NCBI GenBank assembly: GCA_003117195.1
Contig: BDSI01000139.1
Coordinates: forward strand, 248,001-312,000
Direction: 5' to 3'
DNA: 64,000 bases
Source of the DNA: Eudorina sp. 2006-703-Eu-15
Lineage: Eukaryota; Chlorophyta; Chlorophyceae; Chlamydomonadales; Volvocaceae
The notes under the pieces were generated by a model. That model searched no databases. It had not been told where the DNA came from and worked only from the letters and a program-made list of their open reading frames with translations. How positions within the stretch are numbered: the first letter of the stretch is position 1; each line of letters begins with the position of its first letter. Of this stretch, positions 57,398 through 64,000 are shown one piece after another. The position numbers and the translations under genes were made by a program.

Positions 57398-57763
57398 ATG
57401 ACTCCGAACACATAAATGCCGTCACAGCACCAAATCGCTACTTCAATTTATACAATAGGAGTGATAGGGTTCACAAATATGTAACTGGCGTGTTTCGTAA
57501 CGACGAACGCTGCATATATGCAAAGGCCGCGGATAATGGTGACAGCTTTGGGTGACGACAATTGTTAACTGTAAGTGATCATGGAATTGGTGAAATTATG
57601 TTGCCGCAACTAATGTAAGTGGTCGTCTGTTGCATCCACAAATTCACGTTTAAATTTCTTTATGACGCACCCTTTAGGAAAGGGCAACGGAAGATACGAA
57701 CGGACGCCGTATAACAAAGTTAGGGCACCGTATCTTTGCGGAAATGGGTTTCCTAAATCCTCT

Positions 57764-58303
<540 letters not shown>

Positions 58304-60239
58304 ACCGTGTAATCAATTGACGCGCCTAACACGCCTTCGCACCTGCCAGTTGTGCGCCGCGTTGAGGCAACGGATGCCCTGGCCGCCCGTGGAGCCCATG
58401 GCGCAGGTGTGGTCACATTGGTCCGGCAGGTCGCAACCACCGGGTACGTTGGCGTGGGCCATGCCGTAGTTGTGACCGAGCTCGTGGAACAGGAACTCAA
58501 GCAGATCCCCTCGCAACATTTCGGTGGGCATCCAGACCATGCTCCAGCCCCAGTCGTTGACATCTGTTTGACGGGTTGACAAGCGACCAAATGATCCGAG
58601 ACCAGCCCAGCCGCCACAACCTGCAAGCAAATAACAAACGGCGAGGGTCAAACAAGCTCGATTGCACGAGTCGGTCGTCGGCGCGACAATGCGTAGCGTG
58701 TTGTTTCTAGGTGGGCAGCATTGCTAATGTAAGCCTTACATTTTGCTTAAGACCAAGATGAGGGGACGGAGCTTCCATTACGGCAGCGCACATCTATCTG
58801 TGAATATCATTGGCTTGCTAGCCTTGCACGCATGCTTGCTATCTAGCACGCAGTGGTGATGCGATAATGAATGCCAGCTAGCAAGCAACACATTGCAACG
58901 CCGAGGGGCAGTGCGTATTTGGTTGATGAAGAGCCTACGTACCTTCAACTTTTGCCGAGAACTCCGTAGGGAGAATCATGACGTGGTGGTGATAATCGGC
59001 CGGGTCTATACCCTTTTCCATCGCCTGGTTATCCATCCAGTACTGCCACTTATGAAGGTTTTGATTGCGGCAGGTGTCTGTTGTGAAGTTGTTCCCGGTG
59101 GCGAAGGAGAACGCGGATGTCCGGCCTGCCGCTGCAGGGGATCTGCACCGGCCCCAGCACCTTGAGGTTGGAGGGGGCCAGGGTGACCTGGCCGTTGCTG
59201 CAGGTGTCGTAGTAGCCAGCCAGTGAGCGTCCCTGTTTGAACCCCTTGCCCGTCAGAAACAGATCTGTGACTGACTGCGAGTTGGAGCAAGGGCGGGTCC
59301 GGGAACGGAGGGTGGATGTTGATAGTACCGTGGTTAGTTTGGCGTCTTTTTGTGCCTGTATGGCAGTTGTACGCATGTTTATTATAATGCATGTATGTGG
59401 TCGCAGGTAGGCCTGCGACAAACAATTCGCAAGCACGCATAGCATGAACGGCCAGCTGATCATCATGTACGTAATAACGTTTCATGTCTCCCAATTCTGG
59501 TGCCATCTGCTGTGTAGTTGATCCCCATCCGAAGTGGGTTTTGCTTCTGCTGACAGACCGGAAACTTTCGGAAGCCAACACTGACGATTGATGTCACCGC
59601 TGCTGCTCACCTGGGGTGTCATGGTCGCCGGCTTGCTGTAACCACACATATCCACGATGTCGACCAGGATTCGGACCTGGGTGGGCGTGGTGATGCTTTC
59701 TCCGATCAGCGACCGACGCCGCGCTGCGGGCCCGCCTTGCACCTCTTTGTTGGCTGCTGCTGCGAGCTGTGGGACAGCGCACGAATGTACGACACCGTCC
59801 ACGATCCGATCGTACGACACGCCCACGAGCGTGTCGATGGGAACCGCTTCTTCCGAGATCTGATCGCAGAAGGTCAGGCGCGTAGATCGTGTCACTGCCC
59901 GCTTCGTTCAAGTAGTAAGAAAGGCCATCGGACTCCACCCCGGTGTTGTCAGATACACCAGGCAATTCCAGCGCGCTTATAGATCCCGTGACAATGCCCG
60001 GTTTGTTGCTTTGCCGGGCTTGGGAAATCGCACCGCTGAGCAGCAACAGCGACGTCGCGACCAGGAAGAGGCTGCTTGATAGCATGCCCGACGAACACGA
60101 CCGAGCAGGCAGTCGGGCCATCGCGCCTTTACCAATGCGCACAATTGCGAATTAAAATCTAGCAGCAGCGTCTGACGATGCGACAATCGATATGTTGGGC
60201 ATTTAGTTCGCGGAATGTGACCAGCATAGGACGGACAGA

Positions 60240-60440
60240 TAGACTGTCCTGTTGTGGGATTAGGCCCACAATTGATGTTACAACTGAATTGCGAGAGCGG
60301 CATGCACGATTTTATACGCATGCACCTACCTGTTAGAGTGTCGTTCTGCGGGTCTGTCTCGACAACTACGCAACTTGATTGGCCATCAAGCGACGTACGT
60401 GTCGTTTCAGTTAGGCACGTACCAGCTAGAATAGATTACT
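60240..60440 (-). promoter_or_regulatory. Upstream region of gene 6 conserved with gene 4
   Basis: Carries the same ordered blocks as 44150-44370 at the same distance from the start codon. This shows that the duplication that made genes 4 and 6 included the 5' flank. Confidence 0.5.
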
Positions 60441-61440
60441 GCTGTATATACTGTCTCCTTCCGAACTATGTGTCTATGTTCCATAATATACAAGCAATTT
60501 TATAAATGTCAACAATGAATTTAATAGAAGAAATGTTTTGTTGTAATTGATCTTGTACCTTTTCAAGGGTGGTGGGCACGCACGTATGGCTTAAAGATAG
60601 CTAGTCTCGGTGATGATGAGGCGCGATGCGTGTTCACAAAGGCACATACATATATATTGGCGAACTCCGTCCAATTATAATAATGTGGGATACATTTGGT
60701 AGCTTTACGTAAATGTAATTTCGCAGTCATCAATTCTGTTTACCCTTATGCGTGTATATATGGAAGCACGCACCTGCTGCTGCTGCACCTGGGCACGCAG
60801 GCACGGGGCTACTTGTGCGTTTGCACTGTTTTAAACAAGCCCAGAACCCACGGTGGAAGCTGCAATACGTCGCATGCCCCAATATTGATATCAACCAATA
60901 AAACGTGTTTGAAGATGCGCTTTAAATTTATTCCGGCTTGATTTGACGATGTCTCGGGAAGTGCACGGCGTGCCACACGTACGAGGAGGCCAGCGACTGG
61001 ACCGGACAACCGTGCTCCGAGCATGCTCGCTAATTACCGGACTACCCGGCAGCGAGCATCACCTCACCATTCGCCATAATAATAGCTTACATGTATACAC
61101 TTAATTCCTCCCTATTTATTCATTTTGCGAGCATCGTAGTTACCCGGCTTTCCGAGCGCGAACGCCTCCAAGCCTTAGCACCTAAGTACTATTCCGAACT
61201 ACGCAGCGAATCGCCCACCAAAACGGTTGCAATAATATAACTTTTATGATAATCCTCTATGATGATGAGAGCATGTTAGTTTGCCGTAGGATTTGGAGAA
61301 CTGCCTGCCGAGCAGAGGCCTTCACCGCCACCGTGAAAACAGCTGTGCGCTAAAGACCTGATCATTGCAGTCATCTACTTGCAATATCTTAAAATAATCA
61401 AGCGTGAAAGCACATGGACTTACCGTCGAAGTAAGACTGG
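60441..61440. other. Intergenic stretch, no gene recognised
   Basis: AT-rich sequence with short open frames and no domains, terminal repeats or tandem arrays. Confidence 0.4.
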
Positions 61441-61544
61441 CGCGGTCTTTGCTGCTCGCTGTCAATGGCACCTGAGCTCTCTATCCCGCGACAGGCGCGT
61501 CAAAACCGAACCTCTTGAGCATTCATAGACCAATACGTGTAATC

Positions 61545-62850
61545 GTTTTGTCCGGCGAGCTTGGGCCCCTGCCGGAGACTTGCGGTCGGTTGGGGCGTCG
61601 GTGCTCGCTGTCCATGGAACCCGACCTCTTGCGCCCGCGGCGGAGAGGTCAATGCTTACCCGCAGCAGTAGCATAATATCCATACGTGTAATCGTTTTGT
61701 CCGGCGAGCTTGGGCCCCTGCCGGAGACTTGCGGTCGGTTGGGGCGTCGGTGCTCGCTGTCCATGGAACCCGACCTCTTGCGCCCGCGGCGGAGAGGTCA
61801 ATGCTTACCCGCAGCAGTAGCAAAATATCCATACGTGTAATCGTTTTGTCCGGCGAGCTTGGGCCCCTGCCGGAGACTTGCGGTCGGCTGGGGCGTCGGT
61901 GCTCGCTGTCAATGGAACCCGACCTCTTGCGCCGCGGCGGAGAGGTCAATGCTTACCCGCAGCAGTAGCAAAATATCCATACGTGTAATCGTTTTGTCCG
62001 GCGAGCTTGGGCCCCTGCCGGAGACTTGCGGTCGGCTGGGGCGTCGGTGCTCGCTGTCAATGGAACCCGACCTCTTGCGCCCGCGGCGGAGAGGTCACGG
62101 CGAAACCGCCTCAGTGTCCTAAAATGCATATGTTCAATCGTTTTGTCCGGCGAGCTTTGGGCCCCTGCAGGAGACTTGCGGTCGATTGGGGCGTCGGTGC
62201 TCGCTGTCAATGGAACCCGACCTCTTGCGCCCGCGGCGGAGAGGTCACGGCCAAACCGCCTCAGTTGTCCTAAAATGCATATGCCAATCGTTTTGTCCGG
62301 CGAGCTTGGGCCCCTGCCGGAGACTTGCGGTCGGCTGGGGCGTCGGTGCTCGCTGTCAATGGAACCCGACCTCTTGCGCCCGGCGGAGAGGTCACGGCCA
62401 AACCGCCTCAGTGTCCTAAAATGCATATGCCCAATCGTTTTGTCCGGCGAGCTTGGGCCCCTGCCGGAGACTTGCGATCGGTTGGGGCGTCGGTGCTCGC
62501 TGTCAATGGAACCCGACCTCTTGCGCCGCGGCGGAGAGGTCACGGCCAAACCGCCTCAGTGTAAAATGCATATGCCCAATCGTTTTGTCCGGCGAGCTTG
62601 GGCCCCTGCCGGATTGCGGTCGGTTGGGGCGTCGGTGCTCGCTGTCAATGGAACCCGACCTCTTGCGCCGCGGCGGAGAGGTCACGGCGAAACCGCCTCA
62701 GTGTCCTAAAATGCATATGTTCAATCGTTTTTGTCCGGCGAGCTTGGGCCCCTGCAGGAGACTTGCGGTCGATTGGGGCGTCGCTGTCATGGAACCAGAG
62801 CTCTTGCGCCCACGGCGGAGAACTCGAAGCTAAACCATTCCCATACATTA
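61545..62850. repeat. Minisatellite, nine copies of about 148 bp with two spacer types
   Basis: Units begin GTTTTGTCCGGCGAGCTTGG at 61545, 61694, 61843, 61991, 62140, 62290, 62437, 62582 and 62727. The first part of each unit is constant, to GCGGAGAGGTCA. The spacer is GCTTACCCGCAGCAGTAGCA-type after units 1-3 and CCTCAGTGTCCTAAAATGC-type after units 4-8. The last copy is decayed. Open frames here are repeat artefacts. Confidence 0.92.
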
Positions 62851-63247
62851 CTGTTAATCTATAAGAAAAATACAAACTTCTCAGGCATGGATCGCTCATT
62901 CGTCATATATAGTACGATAACGGTTCGCAGAACCACCGATAACCACCCAAGCTCGCAGATGTTGTTCGTGCTCAAGTCAAAGAATAAGATTGCATAGTTT
63001 AATTTACCATATGTAATTTACGTTACAGAAATGACGCACGCGACGCGATGCCGACGGTGCCAGTCAACGTTTTCGGGGACTTACAAAGTGTTAGCGTGGA
63101 TTGATTTGCAACGTCCATGCTAGAAGAAGAACTGCTGCGAACAACATGGAGTGCCCACAAGTAAACAGCGTCAGCGTCAGGACGGCGTCCAGCCCAATGG
63201 TAGCACGCCAGCCATAGCAGCCCGCCACGACGGCAGTAAGGGCGGCC

Positions 63248-63660
63248 GGGCTCAGGGCGCGCCCTGAGAAAGTACGTCTTTTTGGGGGTCAGGGCGCGCC
63301 TCGGCCAGGGCGCGCCCTGACCCCCGAAACCGGGATGCAGGCGGACGCGTCTGGTCTGTAACTACAGACTGTCCTAGTAGCGGTTTTTGTTTATTTTGAT
63401 TATCTGGTGGCTGACCCTGCGACCTGCAGGCGTCGGTCGGCCCGCCCCAAATCAGGGCTCAGGGCGCGCCTCAGCCAGGGCGCGCCCTGACCCCGCAACC
63501 GGGACGCAGGGGGGGCACGTCTTTTCCTATATTACAGGCTGTTCTGGTAGCGGTATTTGCTTCTTTTGGATATCTGGTGGCTGACCCTGGGACCTGCAGG
63601 CGTCCGGGTCGGCCCGCCCAAATCAGGGCTCAGCGGCCCTGACCCCAGGACGGCGGGTGC
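63248..63660. repeat. GC-rich tandem duplication with GGCGCGCC dyads
   Basis: Units starting GGGCTCAG at 63248, 63455 and (partial) 63625 share CCAGGGCGCGCCCTGAC, TATCTGGTGGCTGACCCTG and GACCTGCAGGCGT. GGGCGCGCC palindromes recur at each unit start. No gene is recognised here or in the remaining bases to 64000. Confidence 0.8.
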
Positions 63661-64000
63661 AGGGACAGGCCTTCCTTGCTCTTAATAATTGCGACTTAAC
63701 TCTTGGGATGTATTCGGGCAACGCTGACTTTCGCGTCTTTGTTAATCCGTGCAACGCTTCGACCTGCCTCGTCATCGACCTGCACCTTTATGGATAGCCT
63801 CCTTAATTGCAGATTATGTTGCAAATGCGAAACGTATGTTTCATCGTAGATGTTTGATGAATATGTTAAATTCAAGCAAGCGAGCTGGTATGGACGAGCC
63901 AGGAGGCTCATTGACCGTAACCAAGCAGCACACAGAATACAATCATGATAAGGAGACACAACGGAAACGATTGAAGAAAGGATAGGGTGAGATAACGCAC

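Larger units (their letters stand above)
55072..57763. mobile_element. 2.7-kb TIR-flanked insertion carrying a Rep-like relic
   Basis: Left end AGAGGATTTAGGAAACC (55072-55088) and right end its exact reverse complement (57747-57763). With gaps, similarity continues to AAAGATA. Both sides are CTTT repeat in the same orientation, so the element appears to have split one microsatellite; the repeat hides any target duplication. Inside are the R3 repeat, a Rep-like pseudogene and a long foldback. The Rep gene may be native to the element or captured by it. Confidence 0.6.

Noticed and set aside
61953..62549. Frames of up to 227 residues over the minisatellite
   Set aside because: They repeat with the 148-bp unit on both strands; not coding.

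Overview
The window looks like nuclear DNA of a volvocine or chlamydomonad green alga. Its only recognisable host genes are secreted zinc metalloproteases of the gametolysin type (peptidase M11; matrix metalloproteases of the Volvox/Chlamydomonas extracellular matrix), with signal peptides, GT-AG introns and hydroxyproline-type Ser-Pro tails. The surrounding DNA is packed with nested transposable elements, including a dual-endonuclease (Dualen/RandI-like) non-LTR retrotransposon, a family first described in Chlamydomonas. I saw no bacterial operons, rRNA, tRNA gene or CRISPR. The species assignment is an inference.

Layout. 1-14.9 kb: one large minus-strand Dualen-like retrotransposon (cysteine protease, APE endonuclease, RT, a PCIF1-like methyltransferase-fold domain, RNase H; its 3' end lies outside the window). 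It is split by two DNA transposons whose excision restores the reading frame exactly: 6013-9914 (30-bp perfect terminal inverted repeats (TIRs), 4-bp target duplication) and 2052-3960 (short imperfect TIRs, 3-bp duplication). 16.2-17.2 kb: a Harbinger-like non-autonomous element. 17.9-21.3 kb: M11 gene 1 (+). 23.9-30.2 kb: two miniature LTR retrotransposons (TRIMs), a repeat family with hairpin ends and a 52-copy octamer array, an M11 fragment (27.3-28.3 kb, +) and a hAT-like element. 31.3-34.5 kb: intact M11 gene 3 (+). 39.2-44.0 kb: intact M11 gene 4 (-). 46.1-51.5 kb: a 190-bp satellite interrupted by a second, 5'-truncated Dualen copy, all bounded by a 28-bp direct repeat. 52.5-60.1 kb: M11 gene 6 (-), a frameshifted paralogue of gene 4. 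Its third intron carries an antisense SINE, a CTTT microsatellite of over 1 kb, and a 2.7-kb TIR-flanked insertion inside that microsatellite which holds a decayed Rep-like gene of CRESS-DNA-virus type. 61.5-63.7 kb: minisatellites.

How the genes relate. All M11 copies keep the same four-exon structure and intron phases (0, 1, 0), so the cluster grew by local duplication. Genes 4 and 6 also share their upstream sequence and the SINE in intron 3. Genes 3 and 4 are intact and face each other tail to tail. Gene 2 has lost its first and last exons, gene 6 has frameshifts, and gene 1 has a frame change in its proline tail. The products are predicted to be secreted and to cut extracellular-matrix or cell-wall glycoproteins.

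Most notable: the Rep-like relic in a split microsatellite with a long foldback just upstream, the PCIF1-like domain inside a retrotransposon, and the precise retrotransposon nest.
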